Shown: piece after piece, positions 45,481 to 54,625 of the stretch | Layout of the letters: the number at the start of each line of letters is the position of its first letter | Numbering within the stretch: position 1 is the stretch's first letter | Source: Alphaproteobacteria bacterium casp-alpha6 | GTDB taxonomy: Bacteria; Pseudomonadota; Alphaproteobacteria; Rhodobacterales; Rhodobacteraceae | Assembly (NCBI GenBank): GCA_001510135.1 | Contig: LFER01000015.1 | Location: 1 to 64,000 of the forward strand | Direction: 5' to 3' | DNA length: 64,000 bases | Translations under genes and position numbers: made by a program | The notes under the pieces: generated by a model | The model's database searches: none | What the model saw: the letters and a program-made list of their open reading frames with translations, nothing else | Told to the model about the DNA's origin: nothing

Positions 45481-46476
45481 TCACATTTCTGGGCTTAAGA
45501 TGATTTTTGGCGTGGCAACGACCCCTGAGCGAATGTCGGAAAAGGCTTTTTGCCCATATTTCAGGGGTCTTTGTTCCGTCCAATCCAGTTGTCCGAGCCG
45601 TCCGTCAAAAATCGCCTCTGCCGTGTCGCGAAAATCCTCAGCCGTATAGGTATAGGTTCCCATAAACGTGATTTCCTGAAGCGTCATACGCCGCACATCC
45701 AATCCCCCTGCGTTTGATCCAAGTCCGATATGGGCAATTACCCCACCGGAGCGTGCATATTCAGAAGCAAGTTTTCTGGTGGCTTCATACCCGACACCAT
45801 CCACCACCAGATCGAATTCTGTCTGTGGGGGGATGGTCTGTGGTGTTGTTAAGCGTTGGGCGCAATGGGTTGAGATATACGCGCGCCGCAAATCATTCGG
45901 CTCCACGATCAGCACGTCTTTGATCCCTTGTGCGTGACAACTAAGCGCAGCGCCAAGGCCAATTGCCCCCCCTCCGATCACCAAAGCGCGAATATCGCGG
46001 TCTTTTCTGTTCAAAACGGCTTTGGCTTTGCGCACTGCGTGCCAGCCGCAGGCAATCGGTTCTGCCAGTGCCGCAACACTTAGCGCGATATCATCTGGTA
46101 CGGTGACAAGATTGCGCTCCGGCATGGTGATATATTCAGCAAAGCCGCCGTCGCGGGGGGCCATGGAAATGATCTGACGCGTGGTGCAAAGGTTGTCTTG
46201 TCTGGCGATGCAAAAAGGACAGGTGCCGCAGGTCACGAGAGGATTGACTGTGACGCGTGTGCCATCGCGCGGACCGCCCGTGATGGTTCCGGCCACTTCG
46301 TGACCAAGGATCAAAGGGGCAGGGCGGCGTTCATCATGGCCAAGGAATGCGTGCATGTCAGATCCGCAAATCCCCACACTGTCCACTTTGACCAGAACCT
46401 CACCGTCTTTGGGTGTTGGGTCGGGAACCTCGCGATGGTCCAATGCCTCTGGTCCGATGTAAACAAGCGCCTTCAT
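45481..46476 (-). CDS. Zinc-binding alcohol dehydrogenase (sorbitol-dehydrogenase-like)
   Basis: 331 residues, medium-chain dehydrogenase. Catalytic zinc is bound by Cys in VGICGSDMHAFLGHDE and His-Glu in LILGHEVAGTI. Structural zinc has four Cys in CGTCPFCIARQDNLC, and the Rossmann turn is VIGGGAIGLGAALS. The start MKALVYIGPEALDHREVPDP is typical of polyol dehydrogenases. It is the last gene of the operon that includes the HpsN-like enzyme and TRAP transporter, so it probably acts on a polyol or hydroxy compound; the true substrate is unknown. Confidence 0.9.
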   Translation of the reverse strand: MKALVYIGPEALDHREVPDPTPKDGEVLVKVDSVGICGSDMHAFLGHDERRPAPLILGHEVAGTITGGPRDGTRVTVNPLVTCGTCPFCIARQDNLCTTRQIISMAPRDGGFAEYITMPERNLVTVPDDIALSVAALAEPIACGWHAVRKAKAVLNRKDRDIRALVIGGGAIGLGAALSCHAQGIKDVLIVEPNDLRRAYISTHCAQRLTTPQTIPPQTEFDLVVDGVGYEATRKLASEYARSGGVIAHIGLGSNAGGLDVRRMTLQEITFMGTYTYTAEDFRDTAEAIFDGRLGQLDWTEQRPLKYGQKAFSDIRSGVVATPKIILSPEM

Positions 46477-46512
46477 GTCGGAAAATCCAATATCTGACGC
46501 ATGGGGACCAGC

Positions 46513-47829
46513 TCAAACATCGCTTGCCACCCCGACGAGGTCAAAGTTTTCATGTGGAAAATACTTGGCGAGGCGCACGTCAGCCGCACGCGCATGGCCT
46601 TCCATGCCTTCCAGTCGGGATATACGCGCGGTGGCAAGTGCCACGGGTTTTGATCCTTCACGGGTGGCGCGCTGCCATGTGACAATCTTCATATATTTAT
46701 GGACAGATAATCCCCCGGTGTAGGACGCGGCGCCGGACGTGGGGAGCACGTGGTTTGTGCCGGAGGCTTTGTCTCCGTAGGATACGGTGGTTTCTTCGCC
46801 CAAGAAAAGCGATCCATAACAGCTGAGTCGGTCAAGCCACCAGTCAAGATCGTCTGCCTGAACCGTCAGGTGTTCGGGCGCGTATTCGTCTGACGTCGCT
46901 GCCATGTCTTCGCGATTTTCGCAAAGAATGACTTCTGCGTAGTCTCGCCACGCGGCAGAGGCGTTGTTGCGGTTCAACTCGGGCAGATCATCAATCAGTT
47001 TGGGCACAAGGGCGAGAACTTCTTCTGCCAAAGCCCGATTATCTGTCACCAACCAGACGGGCGAATTATATCCATGCTCTGCCTGACTGACGAGGTCGGT
47101 GGCCACAACAAAAGGATCTGCCTGTTCATCGGCAAGGATCAGACTGTCGGTTGGACCGGCAATCATATCAATCCCGACGCGACCAAAAAGCATCCGTTTG
47201 GCTTCGGCGACAAATTGATTGCCCGGACCCACAAGGATATTTGCCTTTGGTAAACCAAACAGCCCGTAGGTCATCGATGCAACCCCCTGCACCCCGCCCA
47301 TGGCGAGGATTTTATCCGCGCCGCATATATGGGCGGCATAGATGATGGCTGGTGCAATCCCGACCCCTGCACGTGGCGGGGAACAGGCAATGATTTTGTT
47401 GCACCCCGCCACTTTGGCGGTGGTCACTGTCATAATTGCGCTTGCTATATGATTGTAGCGACCGCCGGGGATATAACATCCCGCCGTATCCACGGGGATG
47501 GCTTTCTGTCCGGCGATGAGACCGGGAACAACTTCGACTTCGAAATTTGCAACTGTCGCCTTTTGTGCTTCAGCAAAGCGACGCACATTTTCATGTGCAA
47601 ATTGGATATCGGCCTTGAGTTTATCCGGCACCAGCGCAATTGCAGCCTCTATATCCGCTTCAGAAAGCAAAATAGGCCCGTCATACTGATCAAACTTAGC
47701 GGAATATTCCAGTGCTTTTGCGTCCCCGCCGGTCTCTATATCATCCAAAATCGCGCGCACGATGTCTTTGGTTTCGCTGGCATCAGATTTTGATTTCAAA
47801 GTCGCTTTTTTCAAATATTCACGACGCAT
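46513..47829 (-). CDS. Histidinol-dehydrogenase-fold enzyme, HpsN (sulfopropanediol 3-dehydrogenase)-like
   Basis: 438 residues. The HisD fold is clear from VDTAGCYIPGGRYNHIASAIMTVTTAKVAGC, NILVGPGNQFVAEAKRMLFGRVGIDMIAGPTDSLILAD, EHGYNSPVWLVTD, and SGAASYTGGLSVHKYMKIVTWQRATREG. The opening RREYLKKATLKSKSD and overall wording resemble HpsN of roseobacters, which oxidises (R)-2,3-dihydroxypropane-1-sulfonate to sulfolactate, more than the biosynthetic HisD. That identification is from memory of the family. No desulfonating lyase (suyAB, cuyA) is in the window, so other polyol-like substrates are possible. It lies downstream of the fused TRAP permease. Confidence 0.85.
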   Translation of the reverse strand: MRREYLKKATLKSKSDASETKDIVRAILDDIETGGDAKALEYSAKFDQYDGPILLSEADIEAAIALVPDKLKADIQFAHENVRRFAEAQKATVANFEVEVVPGLIAGQKAIPVDTAGCYIPGGRYNHIASAIMTVTTAKVAGCNKIIACSPPRAGVGIAPAIIYAAHICGADKILAMGGVQGVASMTYGLFGLPKANILVGPGNQFVAEAKRMLFGRVGIDMIAGPTDSLILADEQADPFVVATDLVSQAEHGYNSPVWLVTDNRALAEEVLALVPKLIDDLPELNRNNASAAWRDYAEVILCENREDMAATSDEYAPEHLTVQADDLDWWLDRLSCYGSLFLGEETTVSYGDKASGTNHVLPTSGAASYTGGLSVHKYMKIVTWQRATREGSKPVALATARISRLEGMEGHARAADVRLAKYFPHENFDLVGVASDV

Positions 47830-47898
47830 GTTTACTCCATTTACAGTTTGATCGACTCGTCGGGTTTCAAGAGAAATCTGTTTTCTACTGGATGCTTA

Positions 47899-50361
47899 TC
47901 ATCCCGACAAAAATTTTGGCAACCACAGAACAAGTTGCGGGAAGGCAAACAACAGCGCCAACCCAACAAGTTGGATTACCATGAATTGCATCATACCAAA
48001 GTAGATATCTTTGAGGTCCCAGCTTGGCACAACACCCTTGAGGAAATACGCCGAAAGGGCAACAGGCGGGCTGAGCCAAGCCGTTTGCAGGTTAACCGCC
48101 ACCAGAATACCAAACCACACGAGCATATCGTAGGTGCTGTCAAAATACGCCAAGTCCAGTGCAATCACGGTCGGAAGCAGGATGGGCACAACAATCAGCA
48201 CGATGGGCACCCATTCGAGAGGCCAACCCAAAAGGAAAATGAGGGCCATAATCAGGATAAGAACCACATAAGGGGACATATCAAGCGACAATAAGGCCTC
48301 TGTCATCATTTTTGGCGTGCCAAGGCTCGAAAATTCAGCACCGAAAAAATTGGATGCGGCAACAAGGAACATGATTAGCACGGTGATTTCCAGCGCTTTG
48401 ATCATGCTTTCAAAAAATCCGCCAAGCGTGAATTTGCGGTATGCCAGCGAAAGAAGGATCGCACCAAAAGCCCCCATAGCCGCAGCTTCGGCGGGGGTGG
48501 CAAAGCCTAAAAGAATTGAGCCAAGCGCAAAAGAGATCAGGATAGTAGGCGGCATAAGCCCCGCAAAAAATTCGTCCCAAACATAGGAGAAATAAAAATC
48601 TGATGCCGCCTCTTTGCGATAAATAGGGGCGCCAAGCAGCGCCAAGAGCACCACAAAGCCGCAAAAGACAAACGTCCAAAGGCTCAAGCCAGAGTTTGCC
48701 ACGCTGACGCAGACATGGAAAATCACGGTGAGCGGGACAAGAAGCCGCAAAATGTTCAGATTTCGATAGGCCAGATAAGTCAGCCCAAGTGCCGCGGCGA
48801 GGACAAAAAACCCGCCAAAGGGCAGATAGGTTCCGAAAATTCCGCTCAGGCCAAGGCCAAAAATCCGACAGAGGGTTAGGATCCCCAATGACACAAGAGC
48901 AACTTCGGCACCATAGAATTTAGAGGTTTCAGGTTGATCTTCTTCGGATAGGATCGGGCCAAGCTCCGGATTGATCCAGCAGCGCACAAGTGTGTAAATC
49001 AGGTACAAACTCGCCAAAAGTGCGCCCGGAATAAATGCGCCACGAAAAAGATCCAGCGTGGATACTTCCAAAACGGGGCCCATCACGATCAACATGATGG
49101 AAGGCGGGATCAAAATACCAAGCGTTCCGCCGGCGGTAATGGTACCGGCTGCCAATTGGACATTATATTTTGCGCGGTTCATCGTGGCGCCGGCCATGAT
49201 GCCCAAAAGTGTGACGGACGCACCAACGATACCTGTGGCGGCGGCAAAAATCGTCGAAACAATCAATACGGCAATATACAGAGAGCCGCGCACCCGTGCC
49301 ATGATCATCTGAATGGATGCAAAGAGGCGTTCCATCAACCCCGCCGTTTCCATAACAATGCCCATTAATACGAATAAAGGAACCGCCATGAGCTGATCAT
49401 TGAGCATTGTGGAATTGGTGTTGAGCGTGAAAAGCAGCGTTGTCAGCTTAAAATTCGCGCCCCAAATGCCAAAGATAAAGGCCAGAAAAATGAGCGTGAA
49501 AGAAATCGGAAAACCGATGAAAATCACGAACAACATGGCGGTCAGCATGATTAAACCGATGGTGGGTTTGGACAGGCTGGGGCGGGCCTTCATCAGATCG
49601 GTAAACCATTCTCCACCCGGAACAAGATCAGGGGTAAAAACCGCAAGTACCAGCCAAAGCAGAACGATAACATAGATTGGCAACGCTCTGACAAAAAGCC
49701 GTTCGTGGTCCTTTCCCATTTTGTGGAGGGCACGGAAAATTTCGGGTATTCCCTGAATAAGCAGTAAAAATCCTCCGACTGGCATGGCCGTGCGGGCAGG
49801 CCAGAGAAGCGGACCCCAAGCGCTGTCGATTTGCATGGTTTCCGAGGTAGAATAGGCAAGCCACCAAAATTTTGCAGAGACGATGGTGAAAAAGATCATG
49901 GAGGGGATGAAAAACAACAGATAGAGGGTGGCATCCACCGTAGCTTGGGTTTTGTCAGACCAGTTTCGATAGAGAAAATCTGCGCGAATATGCACACCGC
50001 GCATCAATCCATATCCTGCGGCCCCCATGAAAAGCACGCCGCTGATCATGCGGCTTGTGTCATAGACCCAAAGCGTCGGTCCAAGTCCAAGCGCTTTGCC
50101 GAGCCATCCCATCTCTGCATCAATGAGCATGGCGTCGATATTTCGGGACAGGACTTCGTAGACCACCACTGCAATCAGCGGCACCATGAGAAGGGCAAAA
50201 AACTGACCGGCGCGATAATTGACCACATCGATAAAGGCAGTGATCGGACGTTGCCAAGGCGTCATGTCTTCGGGTGTTTCCCCCGGTTTTTCGGCCCGAC
50301 GTTCGGCGATCAGCTCATCCGCGATGTCAAGCTCTTGGGGATTTGGCGTATCGGCGGCCAT
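47899..50361 (-). CDS. TRAP transporter permease, fused small (DctQ) and large (DctM) subunits
   Basis: 820 residues. After a soluble N-terminal tail (about 40 residues) a DctQ-like four-helix part spans about 45-230 (SRMISGVLFMGAAGYGLMRGVHIRADFLYRNW). The DctM part follows, with FVLMGIVMETAGLMERLF, AGTITAGGTLGILIPPSIMLIV and ATPAEAAAMGAFGAIL. Extra hydrophobic segments are inserted in the DctM part (around residues 480-600), making it longer than usual. It imports a substrate by a Na+ or H+ gradient together with DctP. The ATG follows GGGAGG by 7 nt. It lies between dctP and the HpsN-like gene. Confidence 0.92.
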   Translation of the reverse strand: MAADTPNPQELDIADELIAERRAEKPGETPEDMTPWQRPITAFIDVVNYRAGQFFALLMVPLIAVVVYEVLSRNIDAMLIDAEMGWLGKALGLGPTLWVYDTSRMISGVLFMGAAGYGLMRGVHIRADFLYRNWSDKTQATVDATLYLLFFIPSMIFFTIVSAKFWWLAYSTSETMQIDSAWGPLLWPARTAMPVGGFLLLIQGIPEIFRALHKMGKDHERLFVRALPIYVIVLLWLVLAVFTPDLVPGGEWFTDLMKARPSLSKPTIGLIMLTAMLFVIFIGFPISFTLIFLAFIFGIWGANFKLTTLLFTLNTNSTMLNDQLMAVPLFVLMGIVMETAGLMERLFASIQMIMARVRGSLYIAVLIVSTIFAAATGIVGASVTLLGIMAGATMNRAKYNVQLAAGTITAGGTLGILIPPSIMLIVMGPVLEVSTLDLFRGAFIPGALLASLYLIYTLVRCWINPELGPILSEEDQPETSKFYGAEVALVSLGILTLCRIFGLGLSGIFGTYLPFGGFFVLAAALGLTYLAYRNLNILRLLVPLTVIFHVCVSVANSGLSLWTFVFCGFVVLLALLGAPIYRKEAASDFYFSYVWDEFFAGLMPPTILISFALGSILLGFATPAEAAAMGAFGAILLSLAYRKFTLGGFFESMIKALEITVLIMFLVAASNFFGAEFSSLGTPKMMTEALLSLDMSPYVVLILIMALIFLLGWPLEWVPIVLIVVPILLPTVIALDLAYFDSTYDMLVWFGILVAVNLQTAWLSPPVALSAYFLKGVVPSWDLKDIYFGMMQFMVIQLVGLALLFAFPQLVLWLPKFLSG

Positions 50362-50403
50362 CCCAGTCCTCCCATTAAATTCTGCCCTTCTAGGCGTCTT
50401 TTT

Positions 50404-50477
50404 GGAAAAAGGCGATCTGTTTTGAGATCATGCGCCTTTGTCGAAAAAGACGTACGGGACCAAAAAGGCCCCGTACG
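50404..50477 (-). terminator. Tandem terminator-like hairpins between dctP and the TRAP permease
   Basis: On the minus strand the first hairpin is CGTACGGGGCC-TTTTT-GGTCCCGTACG followed by TCTTTTTCG (T-run at 50441-50450). The second is GATCT-CAAAAC-AGATC within GGCG/GCC followed by TTTTTCC (50404-50436). They probably act as attenuators, making much more binding protein than permease, a common pattern in importer operons; the effect is inferred. Confidence 0.75.
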
Positions 50478-50486
50478 AGGAGTGGA

Positions 50487-51596
50487 TTATTTTTTGAGCG
50501 TGTCGGCGTGTGCCTTACCCAATCCAGCGTTTGACGCCTGTGCACCGGCCCAGAAGGGAACAGCGACGTCTGCAAAGTCTTTTTGGGACTGCCAGACTTC
50601 TGCAAAAAACGCGTTTTCATCTGCGGCGGCCTGAAGCGCTTTCTTGGCGGCGGCCATATATTCGGTGAAATAATCTGCAGGCGTATCTTCGAGGATAACA
50701 CCGTGGTTGTCTGTGAGATCTTTCAACGCTTTGCCGTTTTCAATTATCCGGTAGGACATTGATTTTGACAAAGATGCGTTGGCCGCGACTTCGAGCGCTT
50801 TCTTTTCCAGATCCGTGAGGCTGTCATAAAAATCGCCGTTTACATACATATCGGCGTTCACAACCACTTGGTGAAGACCCTGGAGGTAGTAGTGTTTCAG
50901 CACTTTCTGAAAACCAAAGACAGAGTCTGGTTTAGGGCAGCACCATTCGGCGGCGTCGATTGTGCCTTTTTCAAGCGCAGGAAGGATATCCCCGCCACCC
51001 ATGGCAACGGCTGGAACACCGATGTCTGCATAGGCCGCACCGACCATACCGGGAGGTGCACGGAAGCGCATTTTACGGAAATCATCCATGGTTTTGTTAG
51101 GTTCTGGGAACCAACCCAGAGCTTCTGGACCTACAGGCTGCAGCATAAAGCCTTTGACGTTCACACCCATTTCATCCCACAGGCGGTCATAAAGCTCTTT
51201 CCCGCCGCCATATTGGAACCATGACAAGAACGCGAGCGCATCAAGACCAACACCGGCCCCAGCCACAGGCGCGCCAAAGAGGTTTGCGGCAACATGTTTA
51301 CCACCCCAGTAATGGGTCCAGCCAAATCCACCCTCGACAAGACCTGCATCCACGGCATCAATGATGTCCCTTGGGCCAACGACAGCTCCGGCAGGCAGCA
51401 CCTCAATGACCAAAGATCCATTTGTCAGCGCTGCAACATCCGCGCCAAAATCTTTGAGCATCACCACCTCATCAGCGGTGTTGGGCAAAACAGATTGGAT
51501 GCGCAATACCTTTTCCGCAAATGCGGCCGAGGCTGTGATCTAAAGACCCGCCGCGGTGAGAGCAGCGCCTTTCAGTAGCTTATTCAGTTTCAACAA
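50487..51596 (-). pseudogene. TRAP transporter substrate-binding protein DctP, interrupted by an amber codon in the signal peptide
   Basis: The track ORF (51506) starts inside the mature protein at MRIQSV, without a signal peptide. Reading upstream in the same frame gives TTG at 51596/51593, LKLNKLLKGAALTAAGL, then TAG (51542-51540), then ITASAAFAEKVLRIQSV. This is a textbook Sec signal peptide (cleavage AFA-EK) cut by one stop codon; GGGAG precedes the start by 8 nt. The mature part has the TakP/mannitol-chloroaromatic type features: TMDDFRKMRFRAPPGMVGAAYADIGVPAV, GGGDILPALEKGTIDAAEW. So the gene is either a recent nonsense mutant, a suppressed amber, or a base error. The importer permease follows. 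Confidence 0.85.
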
Positions 51597-51720
51597 AGTT
51601 CATACTCCCTTTTATTGCCTTCTTAAGGTGTTCCACCGGCCATTCGAAGGCTTTATGGTGGTGGATTTCTGGGCTTCATGGGTTGCCCGAAACAGGTTTT
51701 CTCTTTTCCAGCGGATCGCG

Positions 51721-53334
51721 TCAGCCAGCGTTTTGCAAATCCTCCAGAATCATATCAGATGCTTTTTCGCCAATCATGATGGAAGGCGCATTGGTATTTC
51801 CAGAAGTGATGGTCGGCATGATTGATGCATCTGCCACACGCAATCCTTTGATACCGTGTACCCGCAGGCGGGCATCCACAACGCTCATCGGGTCGCTTCC
51901 CATTTTGCAGGTTCCCGTGGGGTGATAAATCGTCACGGATGTGTTGCGCGCCCATTCCAAGGTACCCGCCTCATCATCATGGGCAATTTCGCGTCCTGGC
52001 GCGTATTCTTCGGTTATGTGGGATTTCAACGGGTCAAGAGATGCGATTTTGCGCGCAATCTGGATGCCTTTGACAATGGTAGTTTGATCGGTCGTGGTGG
52101 AAAGATAATTCGGATGAATTGCGGGGTGAATTCGGCTGTCTGCGGATTTGAGTTTCAGGCATCCCGTGCTTTCAGGACGCAATTGCAGGACCGAGGCGGT
52201 AAACGCCGAAAATGGATGCGGGCCCTCCACTGCATTATTCGCGCTGAAGGGTTGGATATGAAATTGAATATCGGGGGTTTCAAGGTCAGGGTGGGTTTTC
52301 AAAAACCCAGTTCCCAGACTGGCAGCCATGGTCATGGGGCCGGTGCGTTTGAACGCATATTCAAGGCCCATCATGGCCCTTCTCGCCCAGCTTTTGATTT
52401 CCGTGTTGATGGTGCTGAGGTTTGTTTTGAAAATTGGGCGTGCCTGAAGATGATCCTGAAGGTTTTGTCCCACACCAGAAAGATCGCGTTCCACTGGTAT
52501 TCCCCAACTTGCCAGTTCCTGCCCCGGACCGATGCCCGAAACCATCAGAATATGTGGTGAACCGATTGCCCCCGCGGAAAGCACAACTTCGCGTTCCACG
52601 TCCAATGATATTTCCTGACCTTTGGATCTGGCCAATACCTGCACAACACGGCCCTCGCGCAGGACAAGTTTTTCGACCTGTGTGTCGGTGAGGACATGCA
52701 GATTTCTGCGATCCCGCGCGGGTTTGAGATAGGCCTTGGCCGAACTGCACCGTTGCCCCTGATGCAGGGTCAATTGAAAATATCCAACGCCCTCTTGGGT
52801 CTCGCCGTTATAATCTTCGTTCTGGTGATATCCTGCAGCGACAGCTGAATTTATCCAATAATCGACAATATCGCGTTTAGCGGCTGTGGGCGACACAGAC
52901 AGCGGCCCCTGCGCACCACGAAATGCATCGTTTGCGCCTTTGCCCCCATGCCAGGTTTCAAGGCGTTTAAAGACGGGCAAAACATCTTCCCATGCCCAGC
53001 CGATATTGCCAAGTTGACGCCAGTGATCGAAATCCTGCGGCTGACCGCGCACAAAAAGCAATCCGTTGATGGAACTTGACCCGCCAAGCACCCGACCACG
53101 GGGCCAGCGAATGGTGCGACCGTTCAACCCGTCATCGGGATCGGTCACATATTGCCAGTCTGATTTCGGATTCCCCATGGTTTTAAAATATCCCACCGGA
53201 ATATGGATCCATGGGTTGGTGTCTTTGGGGCCTGCTTCGAGTAAGGCAACACGATATTTACCGTTCTCGCTGAGACGCGAGGCGACAGCACATCCAGCTG
53301 ATCCAGCACCTATAACTACAAAATCAAACGTCAT
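51721..53334 (-). CDS. GMC family FAD oxidoreductase (choline/alcohol dehydrogenase type)
   Basis: 537 residues. The FAD motif DFVVIGAGSAGCAVASRLSE at the N-terminus is followed by the GMC signature 1 around GGSSSINGLLFVRGQPQDFDHW. Signature 2 is LSAGAIGSPHILMVSGIG, and the C-terminal active-site block YHPTGTCKMG (catalytic His) and NTNAPSIMIGEKASDMI are intact. It oxidises an alcohol to an aldehyde with FAD as acceptor. It is the first gene of the operon GMC-dctP-dctQM-HpsN-like-ADH and is divergent from iclR, suggesting oxidation of the alcohol imported by the TRAP system. Confidence 0.92.
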   Translation of the reverse strand: MTFDFVVIGAGSAGCAVASRLSENGKYRVALLEAGPKDTNPWIHIPVGYFKTMGNPKSDWQYVTDPDDGLNGRTIRWPRGRVLGGSSSINGLLFVRGQPQDFDHWRQLGNIGWAWEDVLPVFKRLETWHGGKGANDAFRGAQGPLSVSPTAAKRDIVDYWINSAVAAGYHQNEDYNGETQEGVGYFQLTLHQGQRCSSAKAYLKPARDRRNLHVLTDTQVEKLVLREGRVVQVLARSKGQEISLDVEREVVLSAGAIGSPHILMVSGIGPGQELASWGIPVERDLSGVGQNLQDHLQARPIFKTNLSTINTEIKSWARRAMMGLEYAFKRTGPMTMAASLGTGFLKTHPDLETPDIQFHIQPFSANNAVEGPHPFSAFTASVLQLRPESTGCLKLKSADSRIHPAIHPNYLSTTTDQTTIVKGIQIARKIASLDPLKSHITEEYAPGREIAHDDEAGTLEWARNTSVTIYHPTGTCKMGSDPMSVVDARLRVHGIKGLRVADASIMPTITSGNTNAPSIMIGEKASDMILEDLQNAG

Positions 53335-53431
53335 TTTGTCAAAATTTTCAATTAATGAGATTTTTAGTCTCGTTTTTGCGTAAAAAATAGCCTAAGAGCT
53401 AAAGAAGGGTAAAAGCAAGAGGAAATTGAAA

Positions 53432-54190
53432 ATGTCTGAAAATTCTCGAATTGCCACGAATTTACGGACGCTCTTGCTTCTTGAGGTCTTTGCAAATTCT
53501 GGAAAGGCGCTTTCAGCCAAAGAGGTGCACGCGCATATTGATTTGCCTTATCAGACAATCCACCGGCTTTTGGTCGCATTGGAAGGCGAAGGGTTTCTTA
53601 TGCGGGATGCAAATGAGAAAAAATTCCGTGCGACGCGGCGGCTTCGCTCTATCGCCTCCGGCCTATTGAACATGTCGCATGTTCATATGGCACGCCATCA
53701 GATTTTGACGGATGTCGCGTCCAAGACCAGAGAAACGGTCAATTATGTTGTCCCGCAGGACACTGGTATGCATTATCTTGATCGTGTTGAAACAGACTGG
53801 GCATTTCGCGTGCAATTGCCACGGGGATCAAACGTGCCGTTTCATTGTACCGCAAGCGGTAAGATTTTTATGTCCAGTCTGAAAAAATCTGTTCGCACAG
53901 GTTTTGTGGACGCATTGCGCCTGACGCGTGAAACTGGAAATACCATTACAGAAAAAGATCATCTTCTAGAAGAACTGGCTTTGACAAAAAAACGGGGCTT
54001 TGCACTGGATAACGAAGAGTTCATGGAAGGGATGGTTGCCATCGCTGTGCCGGTGCATGATCCGCAGAACCGTTTTGTTGCCGCACTGGCGACCCATGGG
54101 CCGAAAAGTAGGATACCTTTAGAACGGCTGTTGGAATACCGGGAAATACTTTCCCAGGGGGCGAGCCAAATTGCAAAAACAGTCTTCTAA
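53432..54190 (+). CDS. IclR family transcriptional regulator
   Basis: 252 residues from ATG 53432 (GAGGAAA upstream). The N-terminal winged helix is LLLLEVFANSGKALSAKEVHAHIDLPYQTIHRLLVALEGEGFL. The C-terminal effector domain has ETVNYVVPQDTGMHYLDRVET, PFHCTASGKIFMSSL and MVAIAVPVHDPQNRFVAALATHG. It is divergent from the GMC-TRAP operon across a roughly 97-bp AT-rich gap, so it most likely controls it. The effector is probably the imported substrate or a metabolite of it; no clear operator could be picked. Confidence 0.92.
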   Translation: MSENSRIATNLRTLLLLEVFANSGKALSAKEVHAHIDLPYQTIHRLLVALEGEGFLMRDANEKKFRATRRLRSIASGLLNMSHVHMARHQILTDVASKTRETVNYVVPQDTGMHYLDRVETDWAFRVQLPRGSNVPFHCTASGKIFMSSLKKSVRTGFVDALRLTRETGNTITEKDHLLEELALTKKRGFALDNEEFMEGMVAIAVPVHDPQNRFVAALATHGPKSRIPLERLLEYREILSQGASQIAKTVF

Positions 54191-54240
54191 ACAGGCGTAT
54201 CAATTCTCTTGGATTTCTATTTGGCAAAGATGACAGTGTC

Positions 54241-54618
54241 ATGGCAGCACGCATATCAATTGGCGGTACGTTTGAGCATTCGGATTTTGATCTGTGTCTG
54301 AGACAACCGACATTGGTGCTTTGCGATATCGAAGGGGCTGAAGAGGCCTTGCTCGATCCGCTCAAATCACCCAGTTTAAAGGCGGCAGACATACTTGTTG
54401 AGGTGCATGATTGCTTTAATGACGGCCTCTCGGAAGAAATAGCCGCGCGCTTTAAAACCTCCCACAGCGTTGCCAAAATAAATCGCGATGTGGATATGTC
54501 TGCTTTACCCGACTGGATGGAGACACTGTCTGACATGGATCGATTGATGGCGCTTTGGGAGTGGCGCATCGGTCCAACACCTTGGCTGTGGATGCAGGCG
54601 CGCGACCGTATCTTGTGA
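54241..54618 (+). pseudogene. 5'-truncated SAM-dependent methyltransferase remnant
   Basis: 125 residues. LVLCDIEGAEEALLDPL and AADILVEVHDCFNDGLSEEIAARFKTSHSVAKI match the latter half of FkbM-like or class I methyltransferases, where CDIEG is the motif IV strand. The SAM-binding N-terminal half is missing. In-frame reading upstream of the ATG (LGFLFGKDDSV) stays protein-like into the end of iclR, so the start may be lost rather than real. A ribosome site is absent. It converges with iorB, 7 bp away. It could be a decayed gene; an expressed short protein is less likely. Confidence 0.6.
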
Positions 54619-54625
54619 CACTGGT

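Noticed and set aside
49831-50634. 267-codon plus-strand ORF
   Set aside because: Antisense to the fused TRAP permease and dctP; no motif. Shadow.
53335-53431. IclR operator between GMC gene and iclR
   Set aside because: Only weak, imperfect symmetry (AAAATTTTCAATTAATGAGATTTT) is visible; not enough to call a site.
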